Below are positions 5,635 to 12,383 of a DNA stretch of 12,900 nt, piece by piece. A program made the translations under genes and the position numbers. Source of the stretch: Candidatus Gottesmanbacteria bacterium (GTDB lineage: Bacteria; Patescibacteriota; Microgenomatia; UBA10105; UBA927); NCBI GenBank assembly GCA_016182725.1, contig JACPFZ010000028.1, forward strand, positions 1 to 12,900, in the 5' to 3' direction. Every line of letters starts with the position of its first letter. Position 1 is the first letter of the stretch. The notes under the pieces are model-generated. The model worked only from the letters and a program-made list of their open reading frames with translations. It was not told the DNA's origin and did not search any database.

Positions 5635-6603
5635 TCAAATTTTCGGTGATCCACCAAAGTTTTCCTGATAGCGTTTGATGAATGCTTTTTTGGTAAATGA
5701 GTGCGTCTGGGTGCCATATTTCTCTACGGTATAGACAGCGGCTACCGATCCCATCTGGCCGCAGATTGCAAGCTCGTCCGCACCAAAGCTTAGCTTTGAA
5801 TGAAACTTCAAGTAGCCTGCAATAAATCCTGCGCGGTACGCATCCCCTGCGCCCGTGGGGTCGCTGGTATTTTTCGGTTTTGCGGGCTTGATGTGGATGC
5901 TCTCTTTTCGTGTTTCGATAACTGAACCCTTACTCCCTAAGGTGGTAATAACAATGGGCACCATCACCCGTAATTCTTCGTGGGAAATGGCGAGCTTTTC
6001 TTCAATAAGGGCGATCTCATAATCATTGCCGACCAAAATTTGAGCGCCAATGATGCCTTCCCGCAAATCATCCGGCGCGAATTGGTCAATTTGAAACGCA
6101 GGGTCATACATATAAGGTAATCGTAATGTACGACAGTCCGCCACATACCGTTTCATTGCGATTGGCTCGGTCGGCGCAAGAACCACAAAGGGTGATCCCT
6201 TTAAGGCCACCCCTTTCAAGGCTAAATTCTTTGCATACTTCGTGGCGCCTGAATAAAATGCGCCAATCTGATTATCGTCCTGATCGGTTACCACAAAATA
6301 TGATCCAGTCGCAACATCTTTGTGTTCCTTGATATAAGCAGTAGAAAGCTTGTGTTTTTTGAGGAATGTCTTATACGGAGCAAAATCATTGCCGGCGCTA
6401 GAGACAATATATGGCTCTACCCCTAAAAGCTTTAACGTGTATGCGATGTTGCCGGCAGTCCCCCCAAGTTGCTTACTAAGAGTCTCTACAAAAAAGCTTA
6501 ACGAGATTTTATGGATTTTCTCCGGCATGATCCGGTCGGCAAACCGACCGGGGAAATCCATAATGTAATCATATCCTAATGAGCCGGTAACAACGACGTT
6601 CAT
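5635..6603 (-). CDS. PfkB-family kinase, probable adenosine/nucleoside kinase
   Basis: A ribokinase-fold sugar/nucleoside kinase of 322 aa. It shows GSLGYDYIMDFPGRF (7-21), GGTAGNIAYTLKLLG (47-61, PfkB signature 1), VGND at 191-194, TTLGSKGSVI (220-229) and SDPTGAGDAYRAGF (247-260, signature 2 with the anion hole and catalytic base D254). The GSxxYDYIMDFPGRF opening and GGTAGNIAY motif resemble the nucleoside-kinase branch more than fructokinases, and genes producing adenosine lie nearby, so ATP-dependent phosphorylation of adenosine to AMP is the best guess; other nucleosides or sugars remain possible. Its ATG abuts the ybaB stop with no gap (6603/6604), so the two are coupled. No separate ribosome site is evident. 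Confidence 0.87.
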   Translation of the reverse strand: MNVVVTGSLGYDYIMDFPGRFADRIMPEKIHKISLSFFVETLSKQLGGTAGNIAYTLKLLGVEPYIVSSAGNDFAPYKTFLKKHKLSTAYIKEHKDVATGSYFVVTDQDDNQIGAFYSGATKYAKNLALKGVALKGSPFVVLAPTEPIAMKRYVADCRTLRLPYMYDPAFQIDQFAPDDLREGIIGAQILVGNDYEIALIEEKLAISHEELRVMVPIVITTLGSKGSVIETRKESIHIKPAKPKNTSDPTGAGDAYRAGFIAGYLKFHSKLSFGADELAICGQMGSVAAVYTVEKYGTQTHSFTKKAFIKRYQENFGGSPKI

Positions 6604-6870
6604 TTATTGCCCCATCAGTTTGGACAGCTCTCCAAGCTTTCCCGCTGCTGCCTGCTGGGATTTTTTAATCGCGTCGTTCACTACCTGCTTCACTTCTTCA
6701 TTGGGAACGCCATCAATCTCAACGACTTTCACACTTTGATTGCCGTTAATGACAATTTTGACGTTGCCACTCACTACTTCAAATTCTTCCTTCTCGAGCG
6801 CCTGCTGAATAGCCACAGCTTGCTTTCGCATTGCATTCATGTCACCCAGTGCTTTAAATGGATTCATCAT
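6604..6870 (-). CDS. ybaB: YbaB/EbfC family nucleoid-associated protein
   Basis: A small DNA-binding protein (88 aa) of the family that dimerises into a tweezer shape and is commonly encoded next to dnaX, as here. The N-terminal helix (MNPFKALGDMNAMRKQAVAI), a central beta region with VSGNVKIVINGNQSVKVVEID, and a C-terminal helix (VVNDAIKKSQQAAAGKLGEL) fit the family. Length is slightly shorter than the usual 100-110 aa. The start lies one base from the end of repeat copy 2 and has no Shine-Dalgarno, so its leader is the repeat element itself. Two adjacent ATGs (6870 and 6867) are possible starts. Confidence 0.92.
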   Translation of the reverse strand: MMNPFKALGDMNAMRKQAVAIQQALEKEEFEVVSGNVKIVINGNQSVKVVEIDGVPNEEVKQVVNDAIKKSQQAAAGKLGELSKLMGQ

Positions 6871-6871
6871 A

Positions 6872-7015
6872 CCAGGTAGTGAAATTTCGACCTTTGCCTT
6901 TTACGCTTTTGTGAAATCTCAACGTCCTTTCTTTATAATAATGTTTTTACCTGTAACCAAGCAGCTGTTAGTGACACGGGCAAAGTGAAAAGCGTGTCGA
7001 AATTCTACTACCTGG
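6872..7015 (-). repeat. 144-bp inverted-repeat element, copy 2 (complete)
   Basis: The ends are CCAGGTAGTGAAATTTCGAC (6872-6891) and its near-perfect inverse; the inverted end reads CCAGGTAGTAGAATTTCGAC, matching at 18 of 20 positions. Inside the ends, CTTTGCC and ACGCTTTT recur in swapped order, and GACACG/CGTGTC (6973-6978 with 6993-6998) makes a hairpin. It fills all but three bases of the dnaX-ybaB gap, two bases after the dnaX stop and one base before the ybaB ATG. On the minus strand it carries TTGGTT (6960-6955), 17 bases, TATAAA (6937-6932), then GAAAGGA. No clear target-site duplication is seen. Copy 1 lies at 1-138. Confidence 0.9.
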
Positions 7016-7017
7016 CT

Positions 7018-8400
7018 TTACTTTTTTCCTAATACGACTTCTACGGCAACTTTTTCTCCGAATAACTTTTTTATGGCGTTTGCGAGCATTTCCTTTGTTT
7101 TGGGTTCTGAAAGCTTCTCCTGATGAAATGTATAAAATGCTTCAATCGTTACTATACCACCAGAGACTGCCTTTGGTCGAGAGGATCGCAAAACGCCGAC
7201 AACCGAGTGATTATAGGGCTTTAATGCTTCCAAAAAATCTTTCCAGCACTCCGTAAGCTTGTCTAAGGTGAGCAACCCCATCGACGGCGGATCGTCTTCC
7301 GATTTCTGTTTTTCTATTTTCTGTAGTTCCTCTTTCTTTATTCCTAATTCATAATTCTTAAATCGTAAATCTTTTTCATTACAATATTCAACCACCGCAA
7401 GCTCCAGTGGTAATTGCACAATGCTCGATGATCGCATCTCCGCGTATGCACTACTCAACTTCCGAATCGCATCGCAAAGACTGTCTTTATTCCATGGATC
7501 AGTGGGTTTATTTTCTACCGATGTCAAAAGGAGAAGCTCAAGACGGGAAAGGCTTACGACAAGAAACGTCTTCATGTCTTTCCCATCAGCAATCAATTTC
7601 CCAATAATATCGAGCGCCTCTTTGGCATTCCTCTTTGCAAGAGCGTCAAGAAATGCGTTTGTTACCTGCTCGTCAGACAGTGACAGAAGTTGCGAAACGA
7701 CTCCTGCGTTTATGTTCCCTTTGTGAAAGCTGACCTGCTCCAAAAACTTGACTGCGTCTCGAAATGATCCGTCGCTGGCTACTGCAAGCAGACGAAGTGC
7801 ATCCTTTTCAATGGCAATGGTTTCCTTTTCCACAATACGGGTAAGGGCCGCAATGATTTCTTCGGGACTAGGTTTACTAAAGGCAAGATGCAGAGCACGC
7901 GACTGGATGGTGATCGGGACTTTTTGTACATCCGTCGTTGCGAGGATAAATACGGCGTGGCTGGGTGGCTCTTCGAGGGTTTTGAGAAGCGCATTAAACG
8001 CACCGGTAGAGAGCATGTGAACTTCATCAATGATGTAAATTTTCCACTTTGCAACAGATGGAGCAAGTATAATTTTTTCGCGCAGATCGCGGATGTTATC
8101 TACTCCGGTATTGCTGGCTGCATCAATTTCTATAACGTCAACTGCCCGACCGGCAGCTATTGCTTTGCACTGATCACACGTCCCACAAGGCTCTCCATTT
8201 TTTTGAGGTTTTTCGCATTGAAAAAGTTTTGCGATGAGTCGGGCTGCCGTGGTCTTCCCTGTACCCCTCGGTCCGCTAAAAAGATACGCATGGGGCAAAT
8301 CCTTTTTCTCTTTAGCAAGAAGCATGCGCAGTGTCTCACGGACACGAATGTTGTCGAGTTCCTCAAATACCTGTGGCCGATAGATGCGGTAGAAAGACAT
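7018..8400 (-). CDS. dnaX: DNA polymerase III subunit gamma/tau
   Basis: The clamp-loader ATPase that loads the sliding clamp at replication forks. In 460 aa it shows the YRPQVFEEL opening (7-15), Walker A GPRGTGKT (43-50), a four-Cys zinc module (C62, C72, C75, C78), Walker B IIDEVH (123-128) and SRA (167-169, sensor/arginine finger region). The C-terminal part after about residue 360 is a divergent domain III-like region with a Lys/Glu-rich linker. The short length fits a gamma-like product without a long tau tail. Its ATG is one base after the ybeY stop, in the yqeY-ybeY-dnaX run, and the usual dnaX-ybaB order is interrupted only by repeat copy 2. Confidence 0.96.
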   Translation of the reverse strand: MSFYRIYRPQVFEELDNIRVRETLRMLLAKEKKDLPHAYLFSGPRGTGKTTAARLIAKLFQCEKPQKNGEPCGTCDQCKAIAAGRAVDVIEIDAASNTGVDNIRDLREKIILAPSVAKWKIYIIDEVHMLSTGAFNALLKTLEEPPSHAVFILATTDVQKVPITIQSRALHLAFSKPSPEEIIAALTRIVEKETIAIEKDALRLLAVASDGSFRDAVKFLEQVSFHKGNINAGVVSQLLSLSDEQVTNAFLDALAKRNAKEALDIIGKLIADGKDMKTFLVVSLSRLELLLLTSVENKPTDPWNKDSLCDAIRKLSSAYAEMRSSSIVQLPLELAVVEYCNEKDLRFKNYELGIKKEELQKIEKQKSEDDPPSMGLLTLDKLTECWKDFLEALKPYNHSVVGVLRSSRPKAVSGGIVTIEAFYTFHQEKLSEPKTKEMLANAIKKLFGEKVAVEVVLGKK

Positions 8401-8401
8401 A

Positions 8402-8797
8402 TTACTCTGGATGGTGTATTCCCATCAAATGATCTAACCCATGAAGCACCAATTGTACTATTTTATCATCCACCATCATATTGTCGCTGGATGCCTCAAG
8501 CACTGCCTGCGGATAGGAAACAATAATATCGCCGAGATAAAGTACATTGTCCGGCGGATTCACAAATGGCCGCATCGATTGCGATGGATCGTTTTGAGGA
8601 AAAGAGAGGACGTCGGTCGTCGCATCTATGTGCCGATACGTGCGATTGAGCTCCCGCATGCGGCGATCACCCACGATAGCAATGCTCACTTCCGCATCGC
8701 TTTGCAGTTTGCCGGTGAGCACCTTTATAGCAGCGTCTTTTACCTTTTCCCGCGACACCGGAAAGTGCGATTCTGTCTGAAATAAAACAGTAATCAT
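8402..8797 (-). CDS. ybeY: YbeY endoribonuclease / rRNA maturation factor
   Basis: A zinc-dependent endoribonuclease involved in rRNA 3'-end processing and ribosome quality control. The 131-aa protein has VSIAIVGDRRMRELNRTYR (about 38-56), TDVLSFPQ (61-68) and the metal motif HGLDHLMGIHH near the C-terminus, which satisfies H-x3-H-x5-H. It is at the short end of the family and stops two residues after the metal site. It starts seven bases after the yqeY stop and ends one base before dnaX, so it is part of one operon. Confidence 0.94.
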   Translation of the reverse strand: MITVLFQTESHFPVSREKVKDAAIKVLTGKLQSDAEVSIAIVGDRRMRELNRTYRHIDATTDVLSFPQNDPSQSMRPFVNPPDNVLYLGDIIVSYPQAVLEASSDNMMVDDKIVQLVLHGLDHLMGIHHPE

Positions 8798-8804
8798 ATT
8801 GGAC

Positions 8805-9254
8805 TTATTTGTTTTGCGTCATTTGACGCAAAATTGAAGACACTCTTCCTCCATCTGCTTTTCCTCCCACTGCGGTCATCGCTTGCTTCATCAAAAGTCC
8901 AAAATTGGTTTCTCTAGAAGCAACCACCTGTGCAAGAAGTGCCTTAAGTTCTTCATCGGAGATTTGTTTCGGAAGAAATACTTCAAGGATTGCGAGTTCC
9001 TTTTGCTCTTTTTCGACCAAATCCGGCCGGTTTCCTTTGGTGAAGGCATCGATGGATTCCCTGTGGGTCTTTGCCTGTTTTTTAATCACGTCCAAAACAT
9101 CCGCATCAGTCATCTTGCTTTCTCCGGCAGCGTCATATTTTGCAATCGCGCTATTCCTGATTGCCGCCAGCAAGAACCGCAGTGTGTCTACACGGACACT
9201 GTCGCCTTTTTTCATCGACGCAGTCAAGTCCTGTCGCAAGCCGTCTAATAACAT
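8805..9254 (-). CDS. yqeY: GatB/YqeY domain protein
   Basis: A stand-alone YqeY-type protein (149 aa), resembling the tRNA-binding C-terminal helical domain of GatB; its cellular role is not established. The typical pattern is seen: an N-terminal helix with LRFLLAAIRN (26-35), a VLDVIKKQAKTHRESIDAF stretch (53-71), EKEQKELAILEVFLPKQISDEEL and a C-terminal GRVSSILRQM. It follows rpsU by six bases; the rpsU-yqeY pairing is common in bacteria. Confidence 0.93.
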   Translation of the reverse strand: MLLDGLRQDLTASMKKGDSVRVDTLRFLLAAIRNSAIAKYDAAGESKMTDADVLDVIKKQAKTHRESIDAFTKGNRPDLVEKEQKELAILEVFLPKQISDEELKALLAQVVASRETNFGLLMKQAMTAVGGKADGGRVSSILRQMTQNK

Positions 9255-9260
9255 AATGAG

Positions 9261-9449
9261 TTAATACCGATTCGGGTGCTTGAGTCTGCGAATGAGTTCC
9301 CGCTTTTTTTCTTTGCGTACCTCTGCCGGTTTTTGATAAAACTCGCGCTTCTTTAAGTCCTGCAAAATGCCTTCTGCCAGAACTTTGCGCGTAAATTTTC
9401 GGATCAGCGAGTCTGATGTATCTCCCGGCTGCGCTTTTACAAATACCAT
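9261..9449 (-). CDS. rpsU: 30S ribosomal protein bS21
   Basis: A small basic protein of the 30S subunit that lies near the anti-Shine-Dalgarno end of 16S rRNA and helps initiation. The 62 aa show the family pattern SLIRKFTRKVLAEGILQDLKKREFYQKP, then a basic tail KKRELIRRLKHPNRY. The start at 9449 is preceded by GAGAGGTGG, a purine-rich site roughly ten bases upstream. Before it lies a strongly structured leader. It is first in the rpsU-yqeY-ybeY-dnaX run. Confidence 0.95.
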   Translation of the reverse strand: MVFVKAQPGDTSDSLIRKFTRKVLAEGILQDLKKREFYQKPAEVRKEKKRELIRRLKHPNRY

Positions 9450-9472
9450 AGTTAAAAAACACCACCTCTCTT

Positions 9473-9576
9473 AGAAACACTTTGCCGAATCTGTGAGGCT
9501 TAGTGTTTCTTAGACCCTGAAAATTTCGCTGAATTTCCCTGAAAATTCATTTCATGAATTTGCGAAATTTTTAGGG
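9473..9576 (-). promoter_or_regulatory. structured leader upstream of rpsU
   Basis: Two inverted repeats fill the HIT-rpsU gap. AGAAACACT/AGTGTTTCT (9473-9481 with 9502-9510) is a perfect nine-base stem right before the rpsU ribosome site. AAAATTTCGC/GCGAAATTTT (9520-9529 with 9562-9571) is a perfect ten-base stem, extended by CCCT/AGGG outside, and it encloses AAATTCAT-TTC-ATGAATTT (9543-9561). On the minus strand TTTTCAGGG occurs twice. No T tract follows, so it is not a classical terminator. Autoregulation of bS21 or attenuation is inferred. Confidence 0.55.
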
Positions 9577-9580
9577 CGAC

Positions 9581-9901
9581 TTACAATTTTCTGAATTTAT
9601 CGATACTCCCTAACACATGAACATGCATGTGATCAATAAGTGCCGCACCTTGGCCATTATTGACGATTCGATAATTGGCGATATGGTGTTCCTTGATTAT
9701 CTTTTTCACCGTACTCATCACTTTCATCAACAATGCATCATCTGCTTCAACGAGTTCGGGCACATGTTTTTTGGAAATCACGAGGTAGTGTACCGCTGCC
9801 TGCGGATGGATGTCTTTGATAACTACCACATCATCATCTTTATAGAGAAATGTCCCAGGCAACTTCCCCGAAATGACTTGACAGAAAATACAATTATCCA
9901 T
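9581..9901 (-). CDS. HIT family nucleotide hydrolase/transferase
   Basis: A histidine-triad protein (106 aa), the Hint-like branch acting on nucleoside phosphoramidates or dinucleotides. CIFC at residues 4-7 begins the usual N-terminal zinc/fold segment, DIHPQAAVHYLVISKKHV lies at 30-47, and the active triad H91-M-H93-V-H95 lies near the C-terminus. I chose ATG at 9901 (MDNCIFC), which matches the family N-terminus, over an in-frame TTG at 9916; GAGG is then about ten bases upstream. It overlaps the end of the DHH gene by eight bases, implying coupling. Confidence 0.93.
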   Translation of the reverse strand: MDNCIFCQVISGKLPGTFLYKDDDVVVIKDIHPQAAVHYLVISKKHVPELVEADDALLMKVMSTVKKIIKEHHIANYRIVNNGQGAALIDHMHVHVLGSIDKFRKL

Positions 9902-10721
9902 GCTTGACGACCTCAATAATTTCTTGCAAACTCCGTTTTGATGGTTTCATGTCTGGATTTTTACTTGATCCATTTAAGACCATATGATGACTGGCATGTA
10001 AAAACCAAGTGGCATCGGGTTCTTGTTGTTTTAATGTGTTATAAATCAATTCAAGATCTATTTCGTCTTTAGGCAATGCTTTAATGCGCAAATAGCCTTT
10101 CTTCGGATCCTTGCGTACGGCGACCACATACCCTATCTTTTGGGCAAGATGGACGACCTCATCATTGACCGTCTCGATCCCAACTCCTTTACCCCATTTC
10201 GTTTCAAACTCGATGCCTTTCTCTTTCAGTTCTTTCTCTGCCCAGACTTTATTCTGAAACACTTTGTAAACGCCGTCCAGCGCCTGCATCCCAAGCTCTA
10301 CAATTTTAATGGGATTATCCGCATGGATGAGCCGCCAGCCGTCAATGGCACTTATTAATCCAAATTCCCAATAATCAGCAGTCGCATTTGGATAAAATAC
10401 TTCGCGGAAATGGTCAAAGTCATTCACCGCCTCTACCATCCGCCGAAGTGCTTCATCTTCTCCGCGCGTCTTTCTGAGCTCATCGTACACCAGAAGCGAC
10501 GCGCAAGTGTCTGCATTGGTCTGATGATGGTCAAATTTCCCAAACCCGGTGTCAACGTGCCGAATATCTGGATCACTTTCTGCGGGCTTTCCTTCAAGAG
10601 TGGTGCCTGCCGGAACAAAGACGATTGCCGCTTCCTCCCAGTCGGAAAAGAAGGTCTTGATAAGCCAAACGCTGGTTATGGCGTCCAAATCCGGCCCGAT
10701 ATGAGTAACTATCGTTTTCAC
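9894..10721 (-). CDS. DHH-type phosphoesterase (MYG1-like) protein
   Basis: A 275-aa protein with metal-binding motifs of the DHH superfamily: THIGPDLDAITS (6-17, two Asp), VDTGFGKFDHHQTNAD (56-71, the DHH motif) and a further VNDFDHF around residue 104. The C-terminus WFLHASHHMVLNGSSKNPDM resembles the DHHA1/MYG1-like nucleic-acid binding end (GSSK). Members hydrolyse phosphodiesters such as nanoRNA or cyclic dinucleotides, or are exonucleases; the substrate here is unknown. The start is GTG at 10721. No Shine-Dalgarno is present, and a promoter places transcription at or next to this GTG, suggesting a leaderless mRNA. The gene is coupled to the HIT gene. Confidence 0.82.
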   Translation of the reverse strand: MKTIVTHIGPDLDAITSVWLIKTFFSDWEEAAIVFVPAGTTLEGKPAESDPDIRHVDTGFGKFDHHQTNADTCASLLVYDELRKTRGEDEALRRMVEAVNDFDHFREVFYPNATADYWEFGLISAIDGWRLIHADNPIKIVELGMQALDGVYKVFQNKVWAEKELKEKGIEFETKWGKGVGIETVNDEVVHLAQKIGYVVAVRKDPKKGYLRIKALPKDEIDLELIYNTLKQQEPDATWFLHASHHMVLNGSSKNPDMKPSKRSLQEIIEVVKHG

Positions 10722-10727
10722 TGACTA

Positions 10728-10756
10728 AGTATACTGTTTTTGGTGAAATTCGACAA
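10728..10756 (-). promoter_or_regulatory. probable promoter of the DHH-HIT genes, leaderless start
   Basis: On the minus strand, TTGTCG (10756-10751) is followed after exactly 17 bases by TATACT (10733-10728). Seven bases further is 10721, the G of the GTG start codon. The -35 matches 4/6 and the -10 matches 5/6 of the consensus. It occupies the 37-base gap after proS. Confidence 0.6.
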
Positions 10757-10758
10757 GG

Positions 10759-12207
10759 CTAGTATGCTTGGGCAAACATCCAGCGGTGGGTGGCAGGGTT
10801 GCCGCAGCGAATACATTTTCCTTGTTCTTTTTTGGAGTCTACAGGCAAGCAGCGCGTGGTTGCTTTTGTCTCTTCTTTAATTTTTACCTCGCAATCCGCA
10901 TCCTCGCACCAAAACGCCCGCAAAAACCCGCGCGTCGAACTCATGATCTTTTTAAATTCGTCATAGGAGGATACTTCATGCGTATGTTGTTCAAGAAACT
11001 TTTTTGCTTTCGCAAACAAATGCGTCTGAATTTCTTCCAAAAGTTTCTGGGTTTCCACCAGCATGCGGTTGCGGTCAAAGACCTTTTTTTTACCGGTATC
11101 ACGGCGGGCAATCGTTACCGTACGGTCTTTGACTTCATGCTCTCCGATTTCAAACCGCAATGGCACTCCCTTCACTTCCCATTCATTAAAACGCCGCCCC
11201 ACCGATGGTTCACTGCGGTCATCAAATCTCACCCGCACGCCACCGTTGGTAAGCGCCTCTTTGATATCCTGACAATACGAAAACAATACATTTGTATTGC
11301 TTTCAGTTTTAACAATCGGTACGATGACCACCTGGATTGGCGCAATCTTCGGAGGCAAGATAAGTCCGCTATCATCGCCATGGGTCAAAAATAACCCGCC
11401 AAGCGACCGCGTTGACAGGCCCCACGATGTTTGCCAGACAAATTCTTCCTTCCTCTCTTTGTTCTGAAATTTAATTTCAAAAGGTTTGGAAAAATTTTGA
11501 CCAAGATTATGAGAGGTTGCTCCCTGCAATGCTTTTCCATCCGGCATTAAGGCTTCAATAGCATATGTTGTTTTCGCACCGGCAAACTTTTCTGTCTCAC
11601 TTTTGGTGCCGAGAATAACCGGCATGGCATAATAGTCTTCGTAAATTTGCCTATACCAGTCAAGCGCGCGGATGACCATCTCTCCTGCTTCTTTTTCCGT
11701 TGCATGGCAGGTATGTCCTTCCTGCCAAAGGAATTCCGTCGTACGCAAAAAAAGATAGGTACGCTTTTCCCATCGCACCACATTATTCCATTGATTCATA
11801 AGAAGGGGCAAATCACGCCAGCTGTGAATCCATTTGGCATACATAGCATACATAATGGTTTCCGAGGTGGGCCGGACAATGAGTGGATCTTTGAGTTTTT
11901 CTCCTCCACCAATCGTCACGACTGCTAGCTCCGGTGAAAATCCTTTCACGTGTTCTTTTTCTAGATCCATCAGCGAATGCGGAATAAATAAAGGGAAGTA
12001 AGCGTTCTCAACTCCTGCGGACTTCATCATGTCGTTAAAAATCGCCTGGACTTTTTCCCAAATCGCATAGCCATACGGCCGGATCACCATCGTGCCTTTT
12101 ACCGGCGCGTAATCCGCAAGCTGGGCTTTTAAAACCACGTCCGTATACCACTCGGATAAATTCTCGCTTCTTTTTTTGAGTTCTTTTTTTTCAAACATAA
12201 ACATCAC
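10759..12207 (-). CDS. proS: prolyl-tRNA synthetase, archaeal/eukaryotic-like type
   Basis: It charges tRNA-Pro with proline. The 482-aa class II enzyme has a motif 1 region (GTMVIRPYGYAIWEKVQAIF, about 39-58), the substrate loop RPTSET, motif 2 FLRTTEFLWQEGHT and motif 3 in GLFLTHGDDSGLILPP, followed by an anticodon-binding domain (IQVVIVPI onwards). The C-terminal domain has Cys at about 434, 439, 453, 465 and 468 and ends in Tyr, the zinc-binding-like end typical of the archaeal-type enzyme. The roughly 180-aa editing insertion of E. coli-type ProRS is absent. The start could be any of Met1, Met2 or Met4, because none has a clear ribosome site; the upstream frame ends five bases earlier. 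Confidence 0.95.
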   Translation of the reverse strand: MMFMFEKKELKKRSENLSEWYTDVVLKAQLADYAPVKGTMVIRPYGYAIWEKVQAIFNDMMKSAGVENAYFPLFIPHSLMDLEKEHVKGFSPELAVVTIGGGEKLKDPLIVRPTSETIMYAMYAKWIHSWRDLPLLMNQWNNVVRWEKRTYLFLRTTEFLWQEGHTCHATEKEAGEMVIRALDWYRQIYEDYYAMPVILGTKSETEKFAGAKTTYAIEALMPDGKALQGATSHNLGQNFSKPFEIKFQNKERKEEFVWQTSWGLSTRSLGGLFLTHGDDSGLILPPKIAPIQVVIVPIVKTESNTNVLFSYCQDIKEALTNGGVRVRFDDRSEPSVGRRFNEWEVKGVPLRFEIGEHEVKDRTVTIARRDTGKKKVFDRNRMLVETQKLLEEIQTHLFAKAKKFLEQHTHEVSSYDEFKKIMSSTRGFLRAFWCEDADCEVKIKEETKATTRCLPVDSKKEQGKCIRCGNPATHRWMFAQAY

Positions 12208-12212
12208 GCCGG

Positions 12213-12383
12213 TCAGTCTTTTTCTTTTCTTTTTTCTTTATTATCTCTCTTCTGCTCTTTGACATCCTCTTTGATTTCTTTCCTTCCCTCTTGCCTGCCT
12301 CCCGCGCCTGCTGCCTGAACGACGTGTTGAAGGTCGTTGATCGTTTGCTCAATGGTTTCCTGGGTCTCACTGATTTGGTTCAT
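12213..12383 (-). pseudogene. Lys/Glu-rich coiled-coil tail, probably the frameshifted C-terminus of the upstream protein
   Basis: This frame reads MNQISETQETIEQTINDL, then an Ala/Gly stretch, then a highly charged Lys/Glu/Arg tail ending in KEKD. Upstream of the ATG the same frame continues back through the G/C-rich repeat tract, where it gives only His/Arg/Pro-rich nonsense, while the other frame gives a sensible Pro/Thr linker that ends abruptly at 12367. The simplest reading is one protein broken by an indel in the repeat. The alternative is a separate 56-aa gene starting at 12383 and overlapping the upstream stop by 17 bases, but no Shine-Dalgarno is seen. Confidence 0.5.

Noticed and set aside
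6860..7025. Target-site duplication around repeat copy 2
   Set aside because: The bases flanking CCAGG and CCTGG do not form a convincing direct repeat.
9261..9480. 109-aa minus-strand frame overlapping rpsU
   Set aside because: It is a shifted frame over a clear bS21 gene and has no family pattern.
10741..10760. GTGAAATTCGAC near proS as a third copy of the repeat end
   Set aside because: Only a dozen bases are similar, with a missing base and no second end nearby.
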